Below are positions 1-5,765 of a DNA stretch of 5,765 nucleotides, one piece after another. Numbering within the stretch: the stretch's first letter is position 1; every line of letters begins with the position of its first letter. The notes beneath the pieces are model-generated. The model worked only from the letters and a program-made list of their open reading frames with translations. It ran no database searches and was not told the origin of the DNA. The stretch comes from Betaproteobacteria bacterium (GTDB taxonomy: Bacteria; Pseudomonadota; Gammaproteobacteria; Burkholderiales; Nitrosomonadaceae), in the NCBI GenBank assembly GCA_022601315.1, contig JAHZIU010000175.1:1-5765 (forward strand). The letters run 5' to 3'. A program made the position numbers and the translations under genes.

Positions 1-1
1 C

Positions 2-349
2 GGAAACGATTTGGTGAGCTACCATCAAGAAAATGGCCCTGTCATTGGCTCGGCAGAATTCTCGACTGATTATAATGAATTGACTTATTACTTTTCCAGC
101 GAATCAAATCTCACGAAATTCCGCAATGATCCCGAAAGATTTTTACCCGAATATAATGGCGTTTGCGCAATAGCACTGGCGCATGGCAGAGTTATTTGCC
201 CTGACTACGATAATTTCAAGATTGAAGATGATCGCTTGTTACTATTTGAAATTACTGGCTTTACTAACGGACGGACTTTATGGGATAGCATGCCACACGA
301 ATTTCGCAAGAAAGCCGACAGCAATTTCTTAAAGTTTAACAACCAATAA
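2..349 (+). CDS. YHS domain-containing protein, 5'-truncated by window edge
   Basis: The reading frame is open to the left edge (GGA AAC GAT TTG GTG reads G-N-D-L-V), so the gene starts outside the window and 115 codons are visible. A TTG at 11 could be read as a start, but the residues before it continue the family pattern (compare the G-Y-D-P-V-A-Y near the start of YHS proteins), so it is most likely internal. Family hallmarks are the G-S-A-E-F strand, a YYFSSESN segment, the helix and turn NDPERFLPEYNG followed by V-C-A (about residues 40-53 counted from the TTG), and a C-terminal region ending in K-A-D-S-N-F. YHS domains are small folds found in copper/metal-related and other proteins, often of unknown role. 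No specific ligand can be assigned. The Cys in GVCA matches the family's common GGYCA. The next gene starts 8 bases after the stop, which suggests one operon. Family call is fairly sure; function is unknown. Confidence 0.8.
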   Translation, partial: GNDLVSYHQENGPVIGSAEFSTDYNELTYYFSSESNLTKFRNDPERFLPEYNGVCAIALAHGRVICPDYDNFKIEDDRLLLFEITGFTNGRTLWDSMPHEFRKKADSNFLKFNNQ

Positions 350-357
350 TTCACAAT

Positions 358-1587
358 ATGCGTCCTGCCTCCTTCGCGTTGCTTTTGTGCATGTGGATGA
401 ATGTGGCTTGCATGAACGAAAATCACGAGCTTATGCTGACTGCTTCCACTGAAGAGCCGGCCCCATCAATCATGGAAATGATTCAATCGCGATTCAAAGA
501 CGAAGGGCTATCAATCGCTGTGAACGTCGCCACTGAATCTGATGAAATATTTGAGTCAATTCGCAACAAAACCGTGGATTTAGGCGTTGTTGAAGAACCC
601 AATCACCCCATACCCGGCATCGTCACCATAGCACCACTCTACCCGAGTGTTTTGCATGTGCTATATAATCGCGAAACCAAACCGACCGACTTTGCTCAGT
701 TGTTACGTCAATCCAACGTATACGTGGGCCCGTTAAATGGGGCAGCACGACGACTCCTGAGTCAACTGGCATCCGATTTCGGTGTGGCTGAAGATGAGTA
801 CCAACTTCTCGATAACCCATGGACTGTAACCCCTGATATTTATTTTATTTTTGGTGGGCTATTGTCCAACGACAGCATCCGTCAATTGAGCGACTATCGC
901 TTGTTTAGTTTTGCTGACCCAGATGATGTTGCCGGCGGCTCAGTGGCTGACGCCATCGTCTTGAAACACCATCATCTCAAAGCGTTTCTGTTGCCAAAAA
1001 GCACGTATTACACGCTAAACGACGAACCAGTCGTCACGCTTTCTACTCGTACGGTCATCATTGCTCACGAAACTTTCTCTGCAAACTTGGCGTTTGACAT
1101 TGCATCGCATCTATTCAACCATGCCCAGGAGTATTCCATAAATTATCCGTTAGTTACCCAGGAATTGAATGTCAATTTTAATCCCATAGAGTTGATATTT
1201 CCACTACATAGCGGTTCCAAACGGTTTATCGATCGAGACAAACCTGGCTTTATCGAACGATATATCAGTGTCATTGCGGTACTTGTACCCATCTTTCTGG
1301 CGCTATCCAGCGGTCTATTTGCACTATATCGACACAGACGAAATGTCAGAAAAGACCAGATTGATTATTTTTATAGCAAATTACTTGCCATTCGAAATGA
1401 GATCGAACAAACTACTGAAGATAGAAGATTAAAGTCGCTTAGGGGAGAAGTAATTATCGTGCAGCAGGAAGTGCTTAATTTACTCATTGAAAAACGTATG
1501 TCGGCTAATATCAGTATGGTTGCTTTTCTAAGTCTGTCAAATCAAATTATCAACGAACTCGATCATCGAATTGACTACAACAGTTAG
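358..1587 (+). CDS. TAXI-family TRAP solute-binding-like protein with C-terminal membrane anchor and cytoplasmic tail
   Basis: The 409-residue product resembles TAXI-type periplasmic solute-binding proteins. Visible pieces are an N-terminal hydrophobic stretch (about 4-18, signal-like, with a poor lipobox N-V-A-C at 15-18), a binding-protein body (about 26-285) with V-D-L-G-V-V-E-E-P at 73-81, the TPDIYFIFGGLLS stretch at 158-170 and F-P-L-H-S-G at 281-286, one strong transmembrane segment (about 303-325), then R-H-R-R and a charged tail of about 80 residues likely to be cytoplasmic and helical. Ordinary TAXI proteins are soluble and about 320 residues long, so the anchor and tail are the odd part, though I recall similar anchored homologues. 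The ATG at 358 is the first ATG after an in-frame TAA at 337; no clear Shine-Dalgarno precedes it, so translation may be coupled to the YHS gene 8 bases upstream. No DctQ/DctM-like permease gene is in view. Ligand unknown. Confidence 0.75.
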   Translation: MRPASFALLLCMWMNVACMNENHELMLTASTEEPAPSIMEMIQSRFKDEGLSIAVNVATESDEIFESIRNKTVDLGVVEEPNHPIPGIVTIAPLYPSVLHVLYNRETKPTDFAQLLRQSNVYVGPLNGAARRLLSQLASDFGVAEDEYQLLDNPWTVTPDIYFIFGGLLSNDSIRQLSDYRLFSFADPDDVAGGSVADAIVLKHHHLKAFLLPKSTYYTLNDEPVVTLSTRTVIIAHETFSANLAFDIASHLFNHAQEYSINYPLVTQELNVNFNPIELIFPLHSGSKRFIDRDKPGFIERYISVIAVLVPIFLALSSGLFALYRHRRNVRKDQIDYFYSKLLAIRNEIEQTTEDRRLKSLRGEVIIVQQEVLNLLIEKRMSANISMVAFLSLSNQIINELDHRIDYNS

Positions 1588-1701
1588 TATTAATTGTTGC
1601 ATAAGTACTTCGCAGTATAGATTCTGAAACTAGTAGATGTATGGTCGTTTATGGATAAGTTCCTTGCGATTACTTATGCAACAATTAAACGGATACAGTT
1701 A
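1580..1701 (+). repeat. 7-bp direct repeat ACAGTTA flanking the inverted repeat
   Basis: ACAGTTA occurs at 1580-1586 and again at 1695-1701, outside the two arms of the 18-bp inverted repeat. The left copy overlaps the TAG stop of the TAXI gene and the right copy contains the TAA stop of the SDR gene on the other strand. The copies are separated from the arms by 3 and 6 bases, so they are not a clean target-site duplication, and a 7-mer match can arise by chance. Confidence 0.5.
1590..1688. repeat. Perfect 18-bp inverted repeat with 63-base centre, in convergent intergenic gap
   Basis: The left arm TTAATTGTTGCATAAGTA (1590-1607) is the exact reverse complement of the right arm TACTTATGCAACAATTAA (1671-1688). 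Inside, TCGCA (1610-1614) can also pair with TGCGA (1665-1669), extending the stem past a small internal loop. The element takes up almost all of the 111-base gap between the two convergent stop codons. It could be a miniature inverted-repeat element (no coding capacity, TTAA at both outer ends) or a structured 3' end shared by both genes. It is not a standard intrinsic terminator: arms are AT-rich, the centre is large, and no T-run directly follows either arm (a T6 lies at 1704-1709, 15 bases beyond the right arm). The repeat is certain; its nature is not. Confidence 0.9.
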
Positions 1702-2727
1702 ACTTTTTTGCGTCACTGGCGGTTCTTGATGCCAATGGATCGTATCATGTAATGTCTCTTGCAACGGCCGAGGCTTCCAGCCCAACTCAACCAGTGCCCG
1801 TCTGGTATCATACCAAGCATAACGTCCCCATAACTCAAGAATGCTCGGTACCACTCTAGCGGGCTTACCTGTGATTTTACTCCACATAATAAGAATGGCT
1901 ATAACAGGAGCAATCATCCAGGCGCGTATAGAAAACTGCCATTTTGGTCGCTCAAAATTTTCCGATTTCGCAACCTCCCCCGCCAATTGATCAGGAGTAA
2001 TGTTGTGACCGCTAAGAATATATCGATGACCCGGTATACCATGCGCTACTGCAAGTAAAACACCTTTTGCATAATCACGAACATCTAGCACGCCAAACCC
2101 AATAGGGGCTGTGATATGAAAACCGGGCTTACTCATTCGCATAACCAATTTATTGGCCGGTGCTGTACCACCCCAATCTTCAGGACCTAAGGTAAAGGAA
2201 GGATTAACCACGACCACTTCTGGGAAACCCGGCGCGGTTTTTGTCAACACATGCTGTTCAGCATCGCGTCGCGATAAAGCATAGGGCAATGAAAAAGAGT
2301 GTTTTTCCCAATCTGCTTCTTCATCCAAAGGTTCAGATTCATCATTTAAGCCCACCGCAAGTGCACTACTGCTAACGACAATACGGGACACACCTTCTTG
2401 AATGGCAGCTTCAAACAAATTACGCGTGCCGAGCACATTATTTTCGTGCAACAATTTTTCAGTTTGCTCACCACCAGCCAAACTAATCGCAAAATGCAAA
2501 TGTAAAATAATATCGATGCCTTTACATGCCGTCTGCAATTTTTCCAAATCATTAATATCCCCCTCTACCAGCATGACATCTTGCTTTTTCAAAACTTCTA
2601 ACGCTGGTGAGTTTGCATCAACACCTATTGGTATTAACACGCGAGGTCGAATGCCATCAGCATTTAACCGCTTAATCACGTGATAACCCAGAAAACCTGT
2701 CGGTCCAGTCACAAGATAAGAATCCAT
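1699..2727 (-). CDS. NAD(P)-dependent epimerase/dehydratase family protein (extended SDR, dihydroflavonol-reductase/HpnA-like)
   Basis: With the start at 2727 the product has 342 residues. A Rossmann dinucleotide-binding motif G-P-T-G-F-L-G lies at 8-14, an E-G-D-I-N-D loop near 55-60, V-S-S-S at 118-121, the active-site region P-Y-A-L-S-R with Tyr149, and V-N-P-S-F-T-L-G-P-E-D-W-G at 174-186. This is the layout of extended short-chain dehydrogenases acting on sugar-nucleotide, sterol or flavonol-type substrates; the substrate here cannot be told. The usual YxxxK motif reads Y-A-L-S-R, with Arg (CGA codon) at 153 in place of Lys. A hydrophobic stretch at about 269-282 may contact the membrane. 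A TTG at 2757 would add ten residues (MFFSLWRKRG), but the ATG at 2727 has GGAGGA eight bases upstream and begins right at the Rossmann strand, so I prefer it. The gene lies downstream of ftsZ on the same strand but about 560 bases away, so it probably has its own promoter. Confidence 0.85.
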   Translation of the reverse strand: MDSYLVTGPTGFLGYHVIKRLNADGIRPRVLIPIGVDANSPALEVLKKQDVMLVEGDINDLEKLQTACKGIDIILHLHFAISLAGGEQTEKLLHENNVLGTRNLFEAAIQEGVSRIVVSSSALAVGLNDESEPLDEEADWEKHSFSLPYALSRRDAEQHVLTKTAPGFPEVVVVNPSFTLGPEDWGGTAPANKLVMRMSKPGFHITAPIGFGVLDVRDYAKGVLLAVAHGIPGHRYILSGHNITPDQLAGEVAKSENFERPKWQFSIRAWMIAPVIAILIMWSKITGKPARVVPSILELWGRYAWYDTRRALVELGWKPRPLQETLHDTIHWHQEPPVTQKS

Positions 2728-2735
2728 TCCGCGCT

Positions 2736-2741
2736 TCCTCC
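2736..2741 (-). promoter_or_regulatory. Ribosome binding site that decides the SDR gene start
   Basis: On the minus strand GGAGGA lies 8 bases before the ATG at 2727. This strong Shine-Dalgarno supports that start over the TTG at 2757, which would place the site inside the coding region. Confidence 0.8.
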
Positions 2742-2812
2742 ATAACGAGAAAAACAAATGCAGCTATTTAACCCAAAATTTCACTCGCAATCGATGCTCC
2801 AGACACAAACTG

Positions 2813-2839
2813 TACTTTTAGTAAATTTACTAATAAGTA
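2813..2839. promoter_or_regulatory. Palindrome, possible operator ahead of the SDR gene
   Basis: TTAGTAAATTTACTAA (2818-2833) is a perfect 16-bp palindrome. Skipping one base (2834) lets TACTT (2813-2817) pair with AAGTA (2835-2839), giving 13 complementary base pairs in all. It sits in the spacer and -10 of the candidate promoter, where a dimeric repressor would bind. No regulator gene is visible in the window. The palindrome is certain; the operator role is inferred. Confidence 0.45.
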
Positions 2840-2843
2840 ACAA
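2815..2843 (-). promoter_or_regulatory. Candidate sigma70-type promoter for the SDR gene
   Basis: On the minus strand a -35-like TTGTTA (2843-2838) is followed by exactly 17 bases and a -10-like TAAAAG (2820-2815). Each box matches 4 of 6 consensus positions. It would give a leader of roughly 80 bases before the ATG at 2727. AT-rich DNA yields such matches by chance, so this is tentative. The palindrome that occupies the spacer makes it more interesting. Confidence 0.35.
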
Positions 2844-2985
2844 CCATAGAAGCTACAAATAAAAGCTCAGGTTAAGGAAACGCTATTCATTTTTGGATTC
2901 GATAATATGACAAGAAGTTACAAATTCACTGATATTTCCTTAAACATTAAAACTATATGGCCATTACACAGAACATTGACGCTCA

Positions 2986-3034
2986 GTGATTATCTCCCAC
3001 TTTACGTAACATTTCTGTGATTTATCCCACTCTT
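2986..3034 (+). repeat. Imperfect direct repeat, two copies 31 bases apart
   Basis: Copy one, GTGATTATCTCCCACTTT (2986-3003), and copy two, GTGATTTATCCCACTCTT (3017-3034), share GTGATT and CCCACT with small gaps. The 31-base offset is close to three helical turns, which would suit two binding sites on one face of the DNA, but two imperfect copies may also be chance. Confidence 0.4.
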
Positions 3035-3109
3035 GAAGGCTGTCAGCATTGAGTCTACTAAACAGCACACATAAGCCCGACAAGTAGCCAGTACTCCGTC
3101 TGCTTGATA

Positions 3110-3132
3110 CTTGTGAATACAGCTTTCACAAG
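3110..3132. repeat. 8-bp perfect inverted repeat with 7-base spacer
   Basis: CTTGTGAA (3110-3117) and TTCACAAG (3125-3132) are exact reverse complements around TACAGCT. It could be a small hairpin downstream of ftsZ or a protein-binding dyad. No T-run follows on either strand, so it is not a clear terminator. Confidence 0.5.
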
Positions 3133-3150
3133 ATTATGATCACGAGACAA

Positions 3151-3162
3151 AGTACTAGTACT
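3151..3162. repeat. 12-bp palindrome AGTACTAGTACT
   Basis: This is a perfect palindrome made of two adjacent AGTACT hexamers. A third AGTACT lies at 3090-3095, and both the third copy and the second hexamer are followed by C. The role is unknown; short palindromes in AT-leaning DNA are often chance. Confidence 0.4.
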
Positions 3163-3289
3163 CAAACACTGGTCGCTACCACATTAGCTGTCACTACATA
3201 GCGTTACACTTGTTAAAAAACTGTAACAATGACGTCAAACACCACATACAAAGGCCTATAACAAACCTCTAAACCATCCCGAAGAACAA

Positions 3290-4441
3290 TTAGTCAGCCT
3301 GTCTTCTCAAGAAAGCCGGTATATCCATTGGATCCACACCGGATTGACGCATTGCCGCCACTGTGGCATTACTTCTTCTCCCTGTACGCATTACTGCGGG
3401 TTCATCTGAAAAATTATCTTCTTTGTCATCAGTACCTGTACGTCTATGCACAACAGTCAATGGTTTTGTCTGCTGCCCTTGGCTACTCAGATGTCCAAGA
3501 CCGGTTGCCACCATTGTTACACGCAACTCATCACCCATATTTTCATCAATCACCGTGCCGATAATAATGGTTGCATCCTCAGCGGTAAGTTCTTTAATGG
3601 TGCTCATCACTTCATGCACTTCACGCATTTTCAAGATCGAGCTGGCCGTAATATTTACCAGGATTCCGCGTGCACCTGATAACGAGATGTCTTCCAATAG
3701 CGGACTTGCGACAGCTTGTTCAGCCGCAACACGCGAACGATCCACACCTGATGCAGTTGCTGATCCCATCATCGCCATACCCATTTCTGACATGACTGTC
3801 TTTACGTCAGCAAAATCAACATTAACTAATCCAGGACAATTAATAACTTCTGCAATACCCGCCACAGCACCATGTAATATATCATTTGCGGCCTTAAACG
3901 CATCCAGCATACTGATATCGTGCCCCAACACCATCATTAACTTATCATTTGGAATAACAATCAATGAATCAACGTGTTGAGAAAGCTCCTCCATACCCAG
4001 TTGTGCCGCCTTGAGGCGTTTACCCTCGAATGCAAAAGGCTTACTGACAACAGCCACTGTCAAAATACCCATTTCCTTAGCGACTTGCGCAACCACTGGT
4101 GCTGCACCGGTACCGGTTCCACCGCCCATTCCTGCGGTAATAAATAGCATATCCGCACCTTGAATAAGCTCGGCTATTTGATCACGATCTTCCAATGCAG
4201 CTTCACGACCAATATCGGGATTTGCACCGGCACCCAGTCCTTTGGTAATACCCTGACCCAATTGCAACAGGGTTGGGGCCTTATTGCCTTTCAGTGCCTG
4301 TGCATCAGTATTCATACTAATAAACTCTACACCCTGCATCTCATTCTGAATCATATGATCCACTGCATTACTGCCACAGCCGCCAACACCAATGACTTTA
4401 ATCACCGCCTCTTGTGTTTCCGTATTCATTATTTCAAACAT
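3290..4441 (-). CDS. ftsZ: Cell division protein FtsZ
   Basis: FtsZ is the tubulin-like GTPase that polymerises into the Z-ring at midcell and recruits the division machinery. The 383-residue product shows the N-terminal nucleotide-binding G-V-G-G-C-G-S-N (18-25), the tubulin signature loop G-G-G-T-G-T-G (106-112), and the T7 synergy loop with Asn207, Asp209 and Asp212, which complete the GTPase site across the filament interface. A variable charged linker (about 320-370) follows, then the conserved C-terminal peptide [11 protein letters not shown] (373-383) that binds FtsA and ZipA. Length and T7 numbering equal those of E. coli FtsZ, so the gene is complete and intact. The ATG at 4441 is preceded by AAGGAG at 8 bases. 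It lies 78 bases after ftsA on the same strand and is probably co-transcribed with it, perhaps with extra transcription from the gap. lpxC, a common next gene in gammaproteobacteria, is not there. Confidence 0.98.
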   Translation of the reverse strand: MFEIMNTETQEAVIKVIGVGGCGSNAVDHMIQNEMQGVEFISMNTDAQALKGNKAPTLLQLGQGITKGLGAGANPDIGREAALEDRDQIAELIQGADMLFITAGMGGGTGTGAAPVVAQVAKEMGILTVAVVSKPFAFEGKRLKAAQLGMEELSQHVDSLIVIPNDKLMMVLGHDISMLDAFKAANDILHGAVAGIAEVINCPGLVNVDFADVKTVMSEMGMAMMGSATASGVDRSRVAAEQAVASPLLEDISLSGARGILVNITASSILKMREVHEVMSTIKELTAEDATIIIGTVIDENMGDELRVTMVATGLGHLSSQGQQTKPLTVVHRRTGTDDKEDNFSDEPAVMRTGRRSNATVAAMRQSGVDPMDIPAFLRRQAD

Positions 4442-4448
4442 AATACTT

Positions 4449-4454
4449 CTCCTT
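4449..4454 (-). promoter_or_regulatory. Ribosome binding site of ftsZ
   Basis: On the minus strand AAGGAG lies 7 bases before the ATG at 4441, supporting this start (M-F-E-I-M-N) over the second Met four codons on. Confidence 0.8.
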
Positions 4455-4477
4455 TAGTACATTAAAATTAACCCTAA

Positions 4478-4486
4478 CTTATACCA
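4478..4486 (-). promoter_or_regulatory. Candidate extended -10 promoter element for ftsZ
   Basis: In the ftsA-ftsZ gap the minus strand reads TGG-TATAAG (4486-4478), matching an extended -10 (TGn plus 5 of 6 TATAAT positions). No good -35 at the right distance is evident, which extended -10 promoters can tolerate. Transcription would begin some 30 bases before the ftsZ ATG. Separate ftsZ promoters are known in other bacteria; here it is only a sequence match. Confidence 0.3.
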
Positions 4487-4519
4487 ATACAACACTTAAC
4501 CAACGCTGAATACTTCCAG

Positions 4520-5758
4520 TTAAAAGTTCTTCTGAAACCAACTTCTCATCTTCGAAAAAATATGCCTTGCTGAACCACCCTGCATTTTGGTATGTTGCTG
4601 ATGTTTCATCTGCTCAATACCAGCAAGAATCAAACCAATACCTGTTGAGTATCTTGGTGTATGCACAACTTCACTCAAATTCCCGTTATAACTTGGAATA
4701 CCAAGGCGCACCGGCATGTGAAAAATTTCCTCACCTAACTCCACCATTCCCTTTAAAGAAGCACAACCGCCTGTTATCACGATTCCTGAGGACAACAACT
4801 CTTCAAAACCACTGCGACGTAATTCGGCTTGCACCATACAATAAAGTTCTTCAACGCGAGGCTCAATCACCTCCGCCAATGTTTGCGTAGATAGCTGTCG
4901 TGAGCCCCGATTACCCACATCGGGTACTTCTAGCATTTCACGGGTGTCCGCCATACTTCGTAATGCACACCCATAACGACACTTGAGGTCTTCCGCATTT
5001 TTGGTTGGTGTACGTAATGCCATGGCAATATCATTCGTCACTTGGTCACCGGCAATTGGCATCACCGCAGTATGTCGAATGGCCCCATGTGTAAATACAG
5101 CTATATCCGTCGTACCACCACCGATATCAACCAGGCAAACCCCCAAATCTTTTTCGTCCTCAGATAGCACCGCCATTGCTGATGCCAGTGGTTGCAAGAT
5201 CAAGTCCCGCACTTCCAATCCGCAACGATGTACACATTTAACGATATTCTGAGCCGCTGAAACTGCGCCCGTGACAATATGCACTTTCACTTCCAGACGC
5301 ACGCCACTCATTCCAACTGGTTCACGTACATCTTCCTGACCATCAATAATAAATTCCTGATTAAGAATATGCAGAATTTGCTGATCTGCTGGAATATTCA
5401 CGGCCTTGGCAGCTTCAATAACACGCTCAACATCCCTTTCCGACACTTCCTTGTCTTTTATGGGCACCATGCCATCCGAATTAATACCTTTAATGTGACT
5501 CCCTGCTATGCCCGTAAAAACCTCATTAATTTTGCAATCAGCCATCAATTCAACTTCTTCTATAGCCCGCTGGATTGCATTTACCGTTGTCTCAATATTT
5601 GCCACCACGCCTTTCTTGAGACCTCGAGAAGGATGACTGCCTAATCCAACGATCTCGAAATCACCCTCCGGCTTGATTTCAGCGACAATGGCTACAATTT
5701 TTGATGTGCCAATATCCAAGCCGACAATCAAACTCCTATTTTCCCTAGCTTTATTCAT
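4520..5758 (-). CDS. ftsA: Cell division protein FtsA
   Basis: FtsA is an actin-like ATPase that anchors FtsZ filaments to the inner membrane and signals to the later division proteins. The 412-residue product has the phosphate-1 motif G-L-D-I-G-T-S-K (13-20), the FtsA-specific 1C subdomain (about 83-165), phosphate-2 L-V-D-I-G-G-G-T-T-D-I (209-219), the adenosine motif V-I-T-G-G-C-A (327-333) and a C-terminal amphipathic helix H-I-F-S-K-M-R-S-W-F-Q-K-N-F (399-412), the membrane-targeting sequence, after a short polar linker. Length is close to the 420 residues of the E. coli protein and all key parts are present, so it appears functional. The start at 5758 fits the alignment. Only seven bases precede it in the window, so its ribosome binding site would lie in the upstream gene. 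The bases before the ATG read TAACTAG and contain TAA and TAG, consistent with the end of an upstream gene, usually ftsQ, but that gene is not visible. Confidence 0.97.
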   Translation of the reverse strand: MNKARENRSLIVGLDIGTSKIVAIVAEIKPEGDFEIVGLGSHPSRGLKKGVVANIETTVNAIQRAIEEVELMADCKINEVFTGIAGSHIKGINSDGMVPIKDKEVSERDVERVIEAAKAVNIPADQQILHILNQEFIIDGQEDVREPVGMSGVRLEVKVHIVTGAVSAAQNIVKCVHRCGLEVRDLILQPLASAMAVLSEDEKDLGVCLVDIGGGTTDIAVFTHGAIRHTAVMPIAGDQVTNDIAMALRTPTKNAEDLKCRYGCALRSMADTREMLEVPDVGNRGSRQLSTQTLAEVIEPRVEELYCMVQAELRRSGFEELLSSGIVITGGCASLKGMVELGEEIFHMPVRLGIPSYNGNLSEVVHTPRYSTGIGLILAGIEQMKHQQHTKMQGGSARHIFSKMRSWFQKNF

Positions 5759-5765
5759 CTAGTTA

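Larger units (their letters stand above)
2728..3289. other. Long intergenic region between ftsZ and the SDR gene
   Basis: About 560 bases hold no convincing gene on either strand: no long open frame, and no tRNA- or rRNA-like stretch that I could recognise. Contents are the SDR ribosome binding site, candidate promoter and palindrome at the left, an imperfect direct repeat at 2986-3034, an 8-bp inverted repeat at 3110-3132 and the palindrome AGTACTAGTACT at 3151-3162. I found no intrinsic terminator with a T-run after ftsZ. The region could hide a small RNA or the remains of a lost gene; nothing in the sequence decides this. Confidence 0.6.

Noticed and set aside
205..426. Minus-strand frame across the YHS/TAXI junction
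   Set aside because: It overlaps two better-supported plus-strand genes and shows no domain or ribosome binding site.
1590..1688. Integron attC site
   Set aside because: The size is suitable, but the expected RYYYAAC and GTTRRRY core sites are not at the ends, the arms are perfect rather than imperfect, and the flanking genes are convergent rather than cassette-like.
2872..2943. 9-bp inverted repeat TTAAGGAAA / TTTCCTTAA with 54-base centre
   Set aside because: Arms of this length at this distance are not unlikely by chance in about 560 bases of AT-rich DNA.
3110..3132. CRP-like site (TGTGA and TCACA half-sites)
   Set aside because: The half-sites are 9 bases apart instead of the 6 of the CRP consensus, and no promoter is evident beside it.
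3203..3227. GTTACA / TGTAAC stem as an ftsZ terminator
   Set aside because: The stem is only 6 bp and AT-rich with a 13-base loop, and no T-run follows on the minus strand.
3230..3237. TGACGTCA palindrome
   Set aside because: An 8-bp palindrome is common by chance, and its resemblance to a eukaryotic CRE site has no meaning here.
3363..3980. Open frame of 205 codons on the plus strand opposite ftsZ
   Set aside because: It lies wholly antisense to an intact ftsZ, has a low-complexity Ser/Thr/Ile-rich translation and no family resemblance; it is a shadow of the real gene.
5279..5644. Open frame of 121 codons on the plus strand opposite ftsA
   Set aside because: It is antisense to the intact ftsA and its translation, rich in His, Asn and Phe, resembles no known protein.

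Overview
The window carries the conserved cell-division pair ftsA-ftsZ on the minus strand, an SDR-family epimerase/dehydratase gene further along the same strand, and, converging on it from the plus strand, a two-gene unit: a YHS-domain protein (5' end cut by the window) and a membrane-anchored TAXI-type solute-binding protein. FtsA and FtsZ both look proteobacterial. FtsZ has 383 residues, the C-terminal peptide [11 protein letters not shown], and T7-loop residues at the same numbers as in E. coli. The fit is a gammaproteobacterium, possibly a betaproteobacterium, with moderate GC and AT-leaning intergenic DNA. No species can be named from this.

Layout: 2-349 (+) partial YHS protein; 358-1587 (+) TAXI-type protein with one transmembrane segment and a cytoplasmic tail, only 8 bases after the YHS stop. 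The convergent gap 1588-1698 is almost filled by a perfect 18-bp inverted repeat (1590-1607 / 1671-1688) enclosing 63 bases. 1699-2727 (-) is the NAD(P)-dependent epimerase/dehydratase-like protein, whose start is best placed at the internal ATG behind a GGAGGA. 2728-3289 is a long stretch without a gene, holding a candidate promoter/operator and several small repeats. 3290-4441 (-) is ftsZ and 4520-5758 (-) is ftsA.

How the genes work together: FtsA tethers FtsZ filaments to the inner membrane at the division site, and the order ftsA then ftsZ is the usual end of the dcw cluster. lpxC, which commonly follows ftsZ in gammaproteobacteria, is absent here; about 560 bases without a gene and then the SDR gene take its place. 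The YHS and TAXI genes are probably co-transcribed. No TRAP permease gene is visible, so the TAXI protein may sense a ligand rather than feed a transporter.

Nothing here clearly amounts to a new system. The points most worth a second look are the long inverted repeat between the convergent genes, the TAXI protein with a transmembrane segment and tail, the Lys-to-Arg change in the SDR active-site motif, and the palindrome inside a candidate promoter ahead of the SDR gene.
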